A DNA stretch of 64,000 nucleotides from Pedobacter terrae (lineage in GTDB: Bacteria; Bacteroidota; Bacteroidia; Sphingobacteriales; Sphingobacteriaceae). Shown here one piece after another: positions 55,239 through 64,000 of this stretch (the stretch's first letter is position 1; each line of letters opens with the position of its first letter). Position numbers and translations under genes: made by a program. The notes beneath the pieces were generated by a model. That model saw only the letters and a list, made by a program, of their open reading frames with translations, was not told the origin of the DNA and searched no databases. Where the stretch lies: the NCBI RefSeq assembly GCF_900100705.1, contig NZ_FNCH01000006.1:1-64000 (forward strand), written 5' to 3'.

Positions 55239-55642
55239 TACGAGATATTTTTGCCGGCCCGCCTTAATACCATTTTAATCCTGGCCTCAAGCTCAGCAGG
55301 ATTAAAGGGTTTGATAACAAAATCGTCTGCTCCGGCATCCAGGCATCTGATACGCTTATCCGAGCTCTCCTCACCAGACAGAATCATAATCGGCAAGGTT
55401 CGAAAGAAGTCGCTGATCTTAAGCTGCTGAATCAATTCAAGCCCGTTCATATTGGGCGTGTTGAGGTCTGATATAACCAGGTCTGGGATGTTTCCGCTCT
55501 GCAGAAATGCCATTGCACTTAATCCATCCGGCCTGATATCAATCTGGTAGTTTGCCGCAAGAATTTCCTCCAGTATCGCTTGCATAAATTCATCGTCCTC
55601 AACTAAGAGTAAACGAGCCTTGGGATTAGTATTTTGAGTCAT
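55238..55642 (-). CDS. stand-alone response regulator receiver
   Basis: The 134-residue protein is only a receiver domain: E15/D16/D17 acidic pocket, phospho-acceptor D59 in VISDLNTPNMNG and Lys in DDFVIKPFNPAEL. It has no output domain. Its stop overlaps the start of the sugar-phosphate transferase gene by one base, giving translational coupling. It is a likely carrier of signal between the hybrid kinases and the transferase, but no contact has been shown. Confidence 0.92.
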   Translation of the reverse strand: MTQNTNPKARLLLVEDDEFMQAILEEILAANYQIDIRPDGLSAMAFLQSGNIPDLVISDLNTPNMNGLELIQQLKISDFFRTLPIMILSGEESSDKRIRCLDAGADDFVIKPFNPAELEARIKMVLRRAGKNIS

Positions 55643-56058
55643 TATGGAACGTATTTAACGCATTTACAAACGAACGTCCTAAACGGAACACAAGGCAGTT
55701 CAAAAGAATCTGTTTTGTTATTCCGATGGTCGTCCTAACTACAGACAGAAACCAACTGTGAAACTGTGGTCTAAATCTGATGATGTTAATGCCATTATAC
55801 AATTATAAAAAAAACCTATTAATTCAGTATGATTTTTATCAGGAAAATTAAGAACCTTTAGCTCTTTTTCTTAACTAACAGCCTAAAATCCGCTTATGTT
55901 TTGACCTGCATATGAAATTATTCCATATTGTCGGGAAAGATGTACTAACTAAATATTTAATAATAGTCGAAAACAATCAGGATATCAGCAGAAATTACCT
56001 AGATTCTATTTAAAACTCCTTATTTTTTATAAATTTAGCCTATATTTAAATTTACCTC
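55643..56058. other. 416-bp divergent intergenic region
   Basis: The gap separates the receiver/transferase unit from the divergent second hybrid kinase and should hold both promoters. TAAATTTA and TATATTTA (about 56030-56046) are near-matches to the -7 box for the kinase. CTTTAGCTCTTTTTCTTAACTA (around 55856) resembles phrases seen at 40380-40400. There is no ORF. Confidence 0.45.
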
Positions 56059-58344
56059 ATGAATACTCTTTCGTTATCTTTTAATTACGTCCAGCTAAAC
56101 AGGCTCTTCCCTTATTTTATCCTGGTTGACCAGAATATGAAGATATTACATATCGGTGACAAGCTGAAAAGTATCTGTAGAGAGTGCCAATACGAAAACC
56201 TGACCGTTCATTTTGATCTCCCGCAGTCCATGCTGCATGACCTGCTAGTCGATATAGAAAACCTTTCTATTGGCGTGAGGCAGACAGGTGGAAAGATCCG
56301 TGGCAGATGGGAAAGACCCGGCGGTCTGGAATGTTACTTTTTCGCAGGCGAAAGCTATGATGAGTATAATACCGAGACTAAAAACGAAAAGGATGCCAGG
56401 CAGACCACAGATATACCAGGGAACACGCTATTAAAAACGATACCGTCATCGGATGTCCATTACTTAGATGCAATTGTCGGAAACATGGGTTTTGGATTTA
56501 TAGAAATGGACTTGGAAGGCAGAATACGATATGCCAATGCCAGGTTTTCTGAAATGTCAGGATATGCAATCGCCTTAATGCTTAACCAAACGCCCGATCT
56601 ATTGTTTGGCAACAAATTTTTCTCAAAAGATGATGTGTATTCGGATCAGATAAATGCCGGATTACAGGAGGTAGTGTTCACCGATGCACAGGGTAAACAA
56701 AGGCTATGGTTGGCAGGACGTGCGCTGAAATATAATGAAAGAAATGAAAACACCGGCTGGGTAATTACATGTTTTGACTTCAGCGGACATCAGGGTTTTG
56801 AGCAGGAGTTCATAACAGCTAAAAAAGATGCAGAAAAAGGAGCCGGCATTAAGGCAATGTTTCTGGCTAATATAAGCCACGAGATTAGAACGCCAATGAA
56901 TGCCATCATGAGCATGACGGGTCTGCTATCTAAAACTACACTCACGGAAGACCAGGAATACTACCTTCAAACTATACAGACCGCTTCAGAAAGTTTGCTG
57001 GTTATAATTGATGATATTTTAGATCTCTCCAAAATTGATGCGGGTAAACTTAAACTGGAGCATATCGGCTTCAGCCTCACTGTGTTGTTCGATGATGTTT
57101 TACAGGCTGTTAGCCATAAGGCTGTTAAGCGCGGATTGGAACTAAATTACTTTCCGCCTAAGGATGGTACCATAGCTCCTACCTTAATGGGCGACCCTTA
57201 CCGGATTACACAGGTAGTGCTAAACCTGATGACCAATGCCATCAAGTTTACAGAGAAAGGCTCCGTAGAATTAACAGTACTTGTGCTGGAAGATACACCA
57301 GATGACCAGGAAATCGAAATATTGGTTAAGGATACAGGTATAGGAATGGATCCTGAATTTTTAAGCCATCTGTTCGACGACTTTAGTCAGGAGTTTGAAT
57401 CGGAAACACGAAAGTACGGTGGTACAGGCCTGGGCATGGGTATCTCCCAAAAACTGGTCTCGCAGATGGGCGGATACTTCAAGGTAAAAAGCCAGAAAGG
57501 TTTGGGTTCTGAAATTTCTTTTGTCATCAGGTTACAAAAAGGACAATTGGCAGATGTACCGGAACAAGTATCGGTACATCATCATGAAGATTTGTTTGCA
57601 GGCCGCAGATTCCTCATTGTTGATGATAACGAAATGAACAGACTGGTGGCCAGTACGATCTTACTGGCTTACGGCCCACAGATTATGATTGCTGAAAATG
57701 GGCAGGAAGCCCTTGATATGTTGACCGATGAAGCGTATGATATTATTTTAATGGACATTCAGATGCCCGTACTCAACGGATATGATACCAGCAAAGCACT
57801 CAGGAAACGCGGTTATACCGGAACAATCATCGCCCTGACCGCCTCCGCCATAGAAGGTGAAAGAGAGAAGTGTATAGCGGCAGGAATGGACGACTATATT
57901 ACCAAGCCGATAAATGAAACTTTACTCGTTAACCTGATCGACAATTGGATCCAGAAAACTGCCGACGCTGTTGTGGCTCCTGATAACGATTTACCGTTAT
58001 ACAGCCTTGATGGCTTACGCACAATCAGTAAAGGACGGGAGGATTTCGTGACCAAAATGATCGAAATGTTCTGTGCGCAGATACCCGATACCTTGTTGCA
58101 GCTTAACCAGGCCAGTGCAAAAGGCGATCTGGAGCAGCTATCAAAACTGGCTCACAAACTGAAGTCTACCATCGATCATCTTGCTATCCTACCACTTCAA
58201 CGTACCATAAGAGAAATTGAAGCTGCAGCAGAGGGTAATGTTTCCGCCACAGAATTGGCTGAAATGATTGCAGCGGTAAATAATGTGCTTAACCAGGTAA
58301 TGTCGGAACTGAATGAAGAAATTGCGGTTAGGAATGGTGGATAA
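56059..58344 (+). CDS. hybrid sensor histidine kinase with PAS, receiver and Hpt
   Basis: The 761-residue cytoplasmic kinase begins with LNRLFPYFILVDQNMKILHI, which looks like the start of an HNOBA/PAS-type domain of haem-NO sensor systems. A second PAS (about 135-255), HisKA (FLANISHEIRTPMNA, His near 275) and HATPase (DTGIGMDPEF, RKYGGTGLGMGIS) follow. A receiver at about 515-635 has its acceptor in LMDIQMPVLNG, and an Hpt (LAHKLKSTIDHL) ends the protein. It is divergent from the receiver/transferase unit and may act on the same polysaccharide pathway. Confidence 0.92.
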   Translation: MNTLSLSFNYVQLNRLFPYFILVDQNMKILHIGDKLKSICRECQYENLTVHFDLPQSMLHDLLVDIENLSIGVRQTGGKIRGRWERPGGLECYFFAGESYDEYNTETKNEKDARQTTDIPGNTLLKTIPSSDVHYLDAIVGNMGFGFIEMDLEGRIRYANARFSEMSGYAIALMLNQTPDLLFGNKFFSKDDVYSDQINAGLQEVVFTDAQGKQRLWLAGRALKYNERNENTGWVITCFDFSGHQGFEQEFITAKKDAEKGAGIKAMFLANISHEIRTPMNAIMSMTGLLSKTTLTEDQEYYLQTIQTASESLLVIIDDILDLSKIDAGKLKLEHIGFSLTVLFDDVLQAVSHKAVKRGLELNYFPPKDGTIAPTLMGDPYRITQVVLNLMTNAIKFTEKGSVELTVLVLEDTPDDQEIEILVKDTGIGMDPEFLSHLFDDFSQEFESETRKYGGTGLGMGISQKLVSQMGGYFKVKSQKGLGSEISFVIRLQKGQLADVPEQVSVHHHEDLFAGRRFLIVDDNEMNRLVASTILLAYGPQIMIAENGQEALDMLTDEAYDIILMDIQMPVLNGYDTSKALRKRGYTGTIIALTASAIEGEREKCIAAGMDDYITKPINETLLVNLIDNWIQKTADAVVAPDNDLPLYSLDGLRTISKGREDFVTKMIEMFCAQIPDTLLQLNQASAKGDLEQLSKLAHKLKSTIDHLAILPLQRTIREIEAAAEGNVSATELAEMIAAVNNVLNQVMSELNEEIAVRNGG

Positions 58345-58354
58345 ACCGTGAATT

Positions 58355-59089
58355 CTAGCGTCTGGAGAGACTCCTGTATATTTTAGCTAAAAAATCGGAA
58401 ATCCTTTTACCTAACAGCCGGTTAGACAATCTACCCATCAGGCTGTAATCTGAATTAGCAATCCATGAGGCCGCAAAATGGTGTATGCAATACGTATTTG
58501 CGGTGGCTTTGATCTTAAGCGTTTTCCAGCTCTTAGGACTAAAAAATTCACTGGGAAAAATGGTGCAATAGCTATCCAGCTGCTGAAATGAGTTATTTAA
58601 CAGCAGTCCTTTTTTTTCTCTCATAAAAGCGGTAATACTTTCAGTATTTGGCCTGGTATCCGGTTTTCCATTGGGCAGGTAAAAACTTCTGCTGTCATAA
58701 TAAGCCAGCAAATCGTTAATCCATCGGCTATCTGGCACACTTCCCATAATGGCAGAAGAAAGTAAAAGATTATCTTCAAAGCCGGTAAACGCCACGTTGC
58801 TGAGCATTGTTTTATCCAGTGGTTTTAAGAACTCCACATCTGTATCGAGGTAAATCCCGCCTGTGCTTTTTAGCGCATATAAGCGACACACATCAGATAC
58901 AAAAGCAAATTTATGCTCCCGGTAAGCTTCTGCACTGTACCGGTAACTATTGATGTCGAAATTTTCCTCATTCCATTCCACAATACGGTAATCAGGTAGG
59001 TATTTCTGCCATGAGGCCAAGCAGCTGGTCACAAGTGCAGGTTTCTCCCCTTTTCCAAACCAGCAATAGTGGATTACTTTTGGTATCAT
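58355..59089 (-). CDS. glycosyltransferase with DXD motif (GT32-like)
   Basis: The 244-residue enzyme has the 'sugar-binding region with DXD' fold: IPKVIHYCWFGKGEKPALVT at the N-terminus and FVSDVCRLYALKSTGGIYLD followed by TDVE, the metal- and nucleotide-sugar-binding site. It probably adds one hexose to the lipid-linked repeat unit. It overlaps the flippase gene by 4 bp (ATGA), so the two are translated together. It is convergent with the hybrid kinase, 10 bp apart. Confidence 0.88.
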   Translation of the reverse strand: MIPKVIHYCWFGKGEKPALVTSCLASWQKYLPDYRIVEWNEENFDINSYRYSAEAYREHKFAFVSDVCRLYALKSTGGIYLDTDVEFLKPLDKTMLSNVAFTGFEDNLLLSSAIMGSVPDSRWINDLLAYYDSRSFYLPNGKPDTRPNTESITAFMREKKGLLLNNSFQQLDSYCTIFPSEFFSPKSWKTLKIKATANTYCIHHFAASWIANSDYSLMGRLSNRLLGKRISDFLAKIYRSLSRR

Positions 59090-60612
59090 AACTTAATTTT
59101 TTTTAGCATCTTTTTATAACCATCTGACAGCGTCGACAGATCAAACTGCATAAACAAGGTAATGATGAGCAGGATAAAACCTATACATATGCAATTCAGG
59201 ATAAATGTAAACCAGGAGTTAACCGTAATCAGCTCAGCTCTTTTCCAGCCATAAGTAACTGCAATTAAAAAGATAAAACCCGTTAATCCCCTGATAATCT
59301 TTAAAAAGAAATAACTCCTTTTCTCATTGAGGCAATGCGCCGCGTAAATGGGTGTAAAAGTAAGGTGACTAAATACGCCACTTATTGCTGCAGCAATTGG
59401 TATGGCGTATATTCCCAGGCTGCTGTAGCGGCAAAGTAATATGACCAGCACAAAATTTAATACAGCGATAAAAATCCCCCAGATGGAGGCAATCCTCAAT
59501 TTATTAGTGATGATAAAAACATGATGTACTGTTTCTACAGTGCCATGAACAATAAAGGGTAGCAGGGTTATAACCGATAGCAGATGGAGTGCACCCGAGT
59601 CTTGAGTAGGCAGCCACAGCCGGAAAAAATCTCCTCCATAAACAAAAAATACAGCCAGAGGCAATAGCACAACCATAAAAATAGCCTTGAATGACAGATT
59701 GAGTGTATTTTTTAGTTTTTCCAAATCTTCCTGGGCATAGGCTTTTAGCATTTCGGGTAGAAATATAGGCACAACTATTCCAAGCAGGATGTAAATGGCA
59801 TTGGGTATAAACTTGGTTAATGAAAGGAAACCCATGCCTGAGGCCCCAAAAAAGTGATTTGCAATTAATAAATCCAGTTGTGTATTAATCACATTCGATA
59901 AGGCGATAATAGAATTCCACATTCCAAAACCCGCAATTAGTGAAAGTGCACTCCATGAAAAGAGTGATCGATCAATCACTACATCAGGCAGTAATCTTTT
60001 TGTAAGCCTGTAATTTGCCACACACATATAAATTGCAGTTAACACAGTTACCAAACCCAGAAAGTAAATTTTAGGCTTAAAAAGATAAAACAGGAATGCT
60101 ACTGCGCAAAGTTTTACCACGTTCGATATAATGTTGATATAGGCGAGTTTGTCGAATCTGTTTACAGCAAATGCAGCAACCGAAAAAACAGCAGAGGACA
60201 CATTGATGATAAGACTAAAGAGAATAAAAACAAACAGCAACCGCACATCATCAAAAAGGCGTGGAGGGATCTCGAGTATATTATTGATAAACAGACAGAA
60301 TAATGCGCTTAATACAATAAAGCCAAGCGATATCAGCATATTACCAAACAAGATGGAATTGAAGTAGACGTTCACTTCCCTGATGTCTTTTTTTTCGAGA
60401 CTTATGGTGATGTACCGGCTAGACATGGAGTTTAATGCAGTTGTAATAATACCTGCATACATCACAAAGTTATTGGAGAGTGGAAAGAAACCATAAGCCT
60501 CTTTACCGAGGTGCGCCACAATATAAGGGGTAAGAAAGAAAGATATCCCTACACCTGAAAGTGCACTAAAAAAATTGGAGACCAGGTTAACAACAAAACG
60601 TCTTCTATCCAT
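59086..60612 (-). CDS. Wzx-type polysaccharide flippase
   Basis: The 508-residue inner-membrane protein has 12 to 14 hydrophobic helices of the MATE/MOP type. It begins RRFVVNLVSNFFSALSGVGI and continues as LTPYIVAHLGKEAYGFFPLS, the usual N-terminal helix of polysaccharide transporters. It should flip undecaprenyl-linked repeat units to the periplasm. It is translated just before the GT32-like gene. No Wzy polymerase is visible in the window. Confidence 0.88.
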   Translation of the reverse strand: MDRRRFVVNLVSNFFSALSGVGISFFLTPYIVAHLGKEAYGFFPLSNNFVMYAGIITTALNSMSSRYITISLEKKDIREVNVYFNSILFGNMLISLGFIVLSALFCLFINNILEIPPRLFDDVRLLFVFILFSLIINVSSAVFSVAAFAVNRFDKLAYINIISNVVKLCAVAFLFYLFKPKIYFLGLVTVLTAIYMCVANYRLTKRLLPDVVIDRSLFSWSALSLIAGFGMWNSIIALSNVINTQLDLLIANHFFGASGMGFLSLTKFIPNAIYILLGIVVPIFLPEMLKAYAQEDLEKLKNTLNLSFKAIFMVVLLPLAVFFVYGGDFFRLWLPTQDSGALHLLSVITLLPFIVHGTVETVHHVFIITNKLRIASIWGIFIAVLNFVLVILLCRYSSLGIYAIPIAAAISGVFSHLTFTPIYAAHCLNEKRSYFFLKIIRGLTGFIFLIAVTYGWKRAELITVNSWFTFILNCICIGFILLIITLFMQFDLSTLSDGYKKMLKKIKL

Positions 60613-60724
60613 ATCAACAGCTGCCCTAAAGTAATGGTTTTTATTTGAATATCATCGGGGTCTGTATGTATTATCATAAAATTTTAGCTATTTTGGTCAA
60701 ACGAAAAGAAATAACCTAAAGAGA

Positions 60725-61474
60725 TTGGAGCCACTTGTATCTATTGTTACCCCATGCTATAATTCAGCTGCTTTTATAACAGAAACGCTTGATGCGGTGG
60801 TTGCCCAGCGATATACAAACTGGGAGCTTATTGTTGTAGATGACCGTTCGGCCGACGAAACCTGCGATATCGTTGAGGCATTTGCTAGCCGGCATCCCCG
60901 CGTCCGCCTGGTTGCACTAAAGGAAAACGGAGGCGTATCGAACGCACGAAATATCGGCCTGGCAGAAGCTAAAGGCAAATATATTGCGTTTCTGGATAGT
61001 GATGATATCTGGCTTGAAGATAAACTTAGCCGGCAAGTCAGCTATATGGAAAAAGAGCTTCTGCCACTTACATTCTGTGCCTATAACCGCATTGATGAAC
61101 AAGGCAAAATAATATCTGGTCAGATTCCGGTGCCACGTACCGTAAATTACAATGCCTTGCTTGCACACAACGTAGTAATATTTTCGACTTCCATGATGTT
61201 AAAAAGTGCCATTGGCGACATTAAATTTAGCCGGGCAGGCCATGAAGATTGGATCTTTTTACTCCAACTGCTAAAAAAGTGCGGACAGGGCTATGGCATT
61301 AACCAACCGCTCGTCTATTACCGGGTAAGACAAAATTCTGTCTCATCCAACAAACTTAAAGCAATTGGTTATACCTGGAAAATATTCAGAGAAAGCGAGG
61401 GAATAAATTTTTTCCGGTCTGCAATTCTGCTGGGGCGCTATGCTGTTTCTGCCAGCCTTAAAAGATTAAGATGA
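60725..61474 (+). CDS. GT2-family glycosyltransferase
   Basis: A TTG at 60725 is the only suitable start before VSIVTPCYNSAAFITETLDA. The 249-residue GT-A enzyme has the nucleotide-binding VVDDRSADETCDI and the DXD site FLDSDDIWLEDKL. The C-terminal half is more variable, with HEDWIFLLQLLKKCGQGYGI. It is divergent from the flippase and convergent with the next GT2, 4 bp apart. It transfers an unknown sugar. Confidence 0.9.
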   Translation: MEPLVSIVTPCYNSAAFITETLDAVVAQRYTNWELIVVDDRSADETCDIVEAFASRHPRVRLVALKENGGVSNARNIGLAEAKGKYIAFLDSDDIWLEDKLSRQVSYMEKELLPLTFCAYNRIDEQGKIISGQIPVPRTVNYNALLAHNVVIFSTSMMLKSAIGDIKFSRAGHEDWIFLLQLLKKCGQGYGINQPLVYYRVRQNSVSSNKLKAIGYTWKIFRESEGINFFRSAILLGRYAVSASLKRLR

Positions 61475-61478
61475 GCCG

Positions 61479-62393
61479 TTACCGGAATAATGTTATTCCC
61501 AGATTTTTGCTATGCTTTTTATGTGTAAAGTTCCACCAGAGGCCGCTGAATACCTGCCTGGCCAAATTGCGCTTTCCACTGGCAAGATAGGTCAATACCG
61601 CTTTCGGGCAGGCGATAAAACAAAAATATAGCGAAAACAGCACGGTGGTTATCCATCCCGTGTTTTTGCGGATAAATAGCATCCTGTTTCTGGTCATAAA
61701 ATATACCTTGAGTGGGCTTTCCTTTCCCACACTAACAGACTCCTTATGGTAAACGTGTGTTTTTCCGGTAAACCAAATCTCTTTGCCTATCCGCTTAAAT
61801 TTTTCACACCAGTCAAGTTCTTCGTAGTAGAGAAAATAATTTTCATCCATCAAACCGGCATTCAGCAAATCCTGCCTTCGACACATCACTGCGGCGCCAT
61901 GGCAGAATGCAGTGCTGTAACTCTGCCCAAACTGCCCATGATCACGTTCAAACTGACCGATGTAGGCATTTCTACCCGTGAAGTAATTTAAGGGCGTAAA
62001 ACCGGCATACTGTACCAGATCCTTCTGATCGAAATAAAGTAACAAGGGAGAGAGTAACCCTATTTTCTCATTCGCAGCCAGTTCGGCCTGCATCGTTTCC
62101 AGACAGCCTGCAGGTATTTCGGTATCGTTATTCAGCAAAAAAATATAATCACCTTTCGCCTGCCTGATTCCCAGATTGTTTCCACCCGCAAAACCGAGGT
62201 TTTCTACCGAACGTATATACTTAATATTTTTAAAATAGGGGTCGAATAAACCTGCCTGATCTTGCGCTGCACCATTGTCAACCAATATTAACTCTACATC
62301 TTCTGCACGGTATGATCTGCTGATAGATTCCAATAAGGCTATAGTTACTGCCGCCTGATGAAAATTGACGGTGATAATGGAGGTCAATGGCAT
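61479..62393 (-). CDS. GT2-family glycosyltransferase (rhamnosyltransferase-like)
   Basis: The 304-residue enzyme has ILVDNGAAQDQ, the DXD equivalent FLLNNDTEIPAG and the C-terminal HGAAVMCRRQDLLNAGLMDE and YYEELDWCEKFKRIGKEIWF motifs common to WbbL/rhamnosyltransferase-like enzymes. A hydrophobic C-terminal segment (about 245-275) may tie it to the membrane. The sugar specificity is not readable. Confidence 0.9.
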   Translation of the reverse strand: MPLTSIITVNFHQAAVTIALLESISRSYRAEDVELILVDNGAAQDQAGLFDPYFKNIKYIRSVENLGFAGGNNLGIRQAKGDYIFLLNNDTEIPAGCLETMQAELAANEKIGLLSPLLLYFDQKDLVQYAGFTPLNYFTGRNAYIGQFERDHGQFGQSYSTAFCHGAAVMCRRQDLLNAGLMDENYFLYYEELDWCEKFKRIGKEIWFTGKTHVYHKESVSVGKESPLKVYFMTRNRMLFIRKNTGWITTVLFSLYFCFIACPKAVLTYLASGKRNLARQVFSGLWWNFTHKKHSKNLGITLFR

Positions 62394-62449
62394 ATCTCAC
62401 TTAAATATTTACAAAGTTAGCAAACGAAGTTTGAAGATTCGCTGGGTTA

Positions 62450-63673
62450 TTATTCATCCGCGGAGCTTACTAAATCACCTTCTACATCAATTATCGCTTT
62501 ATAAATATCCCGCGTATTGGCTTCCCAGGTATGCGTACCGGCAAAGTAAATCCGCTTTTGGGCCAGGGTTGAGCTATCTTCGGCGAGTGCTTTTTCGGCT
62601 AATTGCAGGTATTCTTCCTTTGTTGATGCCAGATAAACATAATCTGCAAAGATGTCCATCGCCTCGGTTCTGGTGGCCAGTGTAGGCTTACCCATGGCCA
62701 GATATTCATCAATTTTACGGGGATAATTACCGATAGTAAGCGGATTGATCACCTGAGGATTAAGGCAGACATCAAAGCCCTTAATATATGCTGCCAGCAT
62801 TTCGGGCTTTTTGGGGCCTAAAAAAAACACATTGCTTAACTGATGAAGTTCGCTCTTGCTAAAATCTTCATCCTGTGGCCCTACAAGCACTATATTCCAA
62901 TCTGGTCTTTCTTTTGCCAGATATAGCAGGATCTTTTCGTCGAGCCTTATGGATAATAATGCACCCACATAACCCAAAACTGGCTTTTTGATCACTGCAA
63001 GATCAGCGGGTATTTCGAGTGCCCCGCCATTACTGAAGAGTTCTAGATCGCAGCCCTGCCCAACGTAAAAAGAATTCGGATTATATCTCCTGCAATAGTT
63101 TGCCAGGTATACCGAATTGGCTACGCAGAGGTCGCTTTTTGCAATAAGTTCGGGTTCCATATAGGTGCCGTGCCTTTTCCAATAAGGTGTAGCCACAATA
63201 TTATCTCTAGAATAATAAATGCTCAAAGCGGGTTTTAGAAACTCTTTTAAATGAAAACTCCTAAAAATATCATTGTCATTAAAAAGGATGAATTTTTTAA
63301 AATCAAGTTGGCTGGCGGCATCATGGATCGATCTGGCGAACCTGGCATTATTGATTTTATTTAGCCACCTGAACAGCCCCTTAAGCCTCACCCAGTTTAC
63401 AGATTCTATAATAATTTGCGGGTTATAAACCCAAAGATTTGCTGAAACTTCCGTAAAGGCCTCTTCCCTGCCGGCTATTACTTGCAATCGTTTTTTTACA
63501 CCTTCTGTATCGCGCTGCAATAAACTCGTTTTCCGGTCCAGTGGCGCATTAACATACAATACCCGGTTATTTTTACTAAACTCAAGCGCTAAATCCTTAC
63601 AATTGCTACCAATGGGAATATCCCAGGGCTGTTGCCCTACAATGATAATATCCCTGTTATTTAAAATAGCCAT
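62450..63673 (-). CDS. GT4-like glycosyltransferase (TuaH-like)
   Basis: The 407-residue GT-B enzyme starts MAILNNRDIIIVGQQPWDIP with an N-terminal Rossmann half. The second half has KKPVLGYVGALLSIRLDEKI, NVFFLGPKKPEMLAAYIKGF and IDEYLAMGKPTLATR, the usual nucleotide-sugar site. It resembles TuaH-type enzymes of polysaccharide clusters. It follows a 27-codon membrane ORF by 4 bp. Confidence 0.87.
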   Translation of the reverse strand: MAILNNRDIIIVGQQPWDIPIGSNCKDLALEFSKNNRVLYVNAPLDRKTSLLQRDTEGVKKRLQVIAGREEAFTEVSANLWVYNPQIIIESVNWVRLKGLFRWLNKINNARFARSIHDAASQLDFKKFILFNDNDIFRSFHLKEFLKPALSIYYSRDNIVATPYWKRHGTYMEPELIAKSDLCVANSVYLANYCRRYNPNSFYVGQGCDLELFSNGGALEIPADLAVIKKPVLGYVGALLSIRLDEKILLYLAKERPDWNIVLVGPQDEDFSKSELHQLSNVFFLGPKKPEMLAAYIKGFDVCLNPQVINPLTIGNYPRKIDEYLAMGKPTLATRTEAMDIFADYVYLASTKEEYLQLAEKALAEDSSTLAQKRIYFAGTHTWEANTRDIYKAIIDVEGDLVSSADE

Positions 63674-63677
63674 TGTT

Positions 63678-63761
63678 TTATTTTTTAGGTGTTTTTATTC
63701 CGCTAATGAAACCAAAAATGCAGGCAATTGTACCAGTAATAATCAGTAATAATATCGGCAT
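63678..63761 (-). CDS. 27-residue single-helix membrane peptide
   Basis: A complete small ORF (ATG at 63761, TAA at 63678-63680) sits between two glycosyltransferase genes, 3 bp after the upstream stop and 4 bp before the next start. Its product MPILLLIITGTIACIFGFIS continues GIKTPKK: one hydrophobic helix with a short basic tail. The tight spacing makes it a likely gene in the operon. Its role is unknown; it may assist a membrane glycosyltransferase. Confidence 0.65.
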   Translation of the reverse strand: MPILLLIITGTIACIFGFISGIKTPKK

Positions 63762-63764
63762 AGC

Positions 63765-64000
63765 TTAGTTTTTATTTCCTCCTGCATTCGTATTTTGATG
63801 GGGAGTTACTAAATTGGACTTTTTAACCTTTCCAATACTAAAGAGCGCGATCACCATCCCGATCATTGCCCTTGGTATTTGCCAAATGGCAAGATAAAGT
63901 TTTTTATCTTTGTAAAAGCGCACTGGTATTGAAATCAGCAGGGTTACACATATACTGATGAATAATGTTAGCCATAATCCTTTTCCCGGCCCAAAAGGGT
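63765..64000 (-). CDS. C-terminal part of a membrane glycosyltransferase, cut by the window edge
   Basis: Frame read on the minus strand from the right edge encodes about 78 residues ending NAGGNKN and stop TAA (63765-63767). It contains two hydrophobic segments (LWLTLFISICVTLLISIPVR and AMIGMVIALFSIG) joined by FYKDKKLYLAIWQIPR. This matches the C-terminal membrane part of processive GT2 enzymes such as cellulose- or PNAG-synthase-like proteins. The start is outside the window. Confidence 0.7.
   Translation of the reverse strand, partial: PFGPGKGLWLTLFISICVTLLISIPVRFYKDKKLYLAIWQIPRAMIGMVIALFSIGKVKKSNLVTPHQNTNAGGNKN

Noticed and set aside
49483..64000. Complete Wzx/Wzy-type EPS cluster
   Set aside because: No Wzy polymerase, Wza/Wzc export or chain-length gene is visible within the window, so only part of such a locus can be claimed.

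Overview
The window looks like a chromosomal segment of a Sphingobacteriaceae member, most like Pedobacter (Bacteroidota). Supporting signs are the AT-rich composition, two TonB-linked outer-membrane receptors, a LytTR/LytS-type two-component pair, monomeric NADP isocitrate dehydrogenase, very large hybrid sensor kinases, many small lipoproteins, weak Shine-Dalgarno sequences with frequent TTG/GTG starts, and promoters of the Bacteroidota type (TTTG, about 19 bp, then TAnnTTTG). No phage, transposase, CRISPR array or rRNA was found. The taxonomic call is inference from gene content.

Layout. 0.3-5.1 kb: SNF2 helicase, alpha/beta hydrolase and MazG-like pyrophosphohydrolase, all on the minus strand. 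5.8-10.3 kb: a LytTR regulator and its sensor kinase, divergent from an outer-membrane beta-barrel receptor; the divergent region carries a 21-bp-periodic direct repeat that fits a LytTR operator. 10.4-14.4 kb: GNAT, small lipoproteins, an S41 protease and an SRPBCC protein. 14.4-14.9 kb: two identical tRNA-Phe genes, each with its own promoter and terminator. 15.1-17.3 kb: a membrane Fe-S / CCG-domain electron-transfer pair. 17.5-18.4 kb: three tandem copies of a roughly 233-bp structured repeat, with two more inverted copies at 36.2-36.7 kb. 18.5-24.8 kb: small conserved genes, an AsmA-like protein, MtgA, a DUF1080 lipoprotein and an SDR. 25.1-26.5 kb: a frameshifted DUF4143 ATPase preceded by four phased 15-bp repeats. 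26.6-27.6 kb: the rpsF-rpsR-rplI operon with a promoter and a leader hairpin.

28.6-36.0 kb: an AraC regulator, dnaX, small proteins of unknown role and icd. 36.9-39.4 kb: two adjacent ankyrin-repeat genes. 39.7-44.5 kb: a lipoprotein, a PQQ-type sugar dehydrogenase, a TonB receptor and a short SSB. 44.7-47.9 kb: small genes, a mepB-like gene broken by an in-frame TGA, and an alkylation-repair operon in which Ada is split (AraC-HTH plus methyltransferase, then a separate Ada metal-binding module) followed by alkB.

49.5-64.0 kb is a signal-controlled exopolysaccharide locus. It has two hybrid histidine kinases, a stand-alone receiver overlapping a sugar-phosphate transferase that itself carries a degenerate receiver-like N-terminus, a Wzx-type flippase, and five glycosyltransferases, the last cut by the window edge. 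A 27-codon membrane peptide sits between the last two. The most unusual signals are the structured repeat family, the receiver/transferase arrangement, the candidate LytTR operator, the phased repeats before the broken ATPase, and the small membrane ORF.
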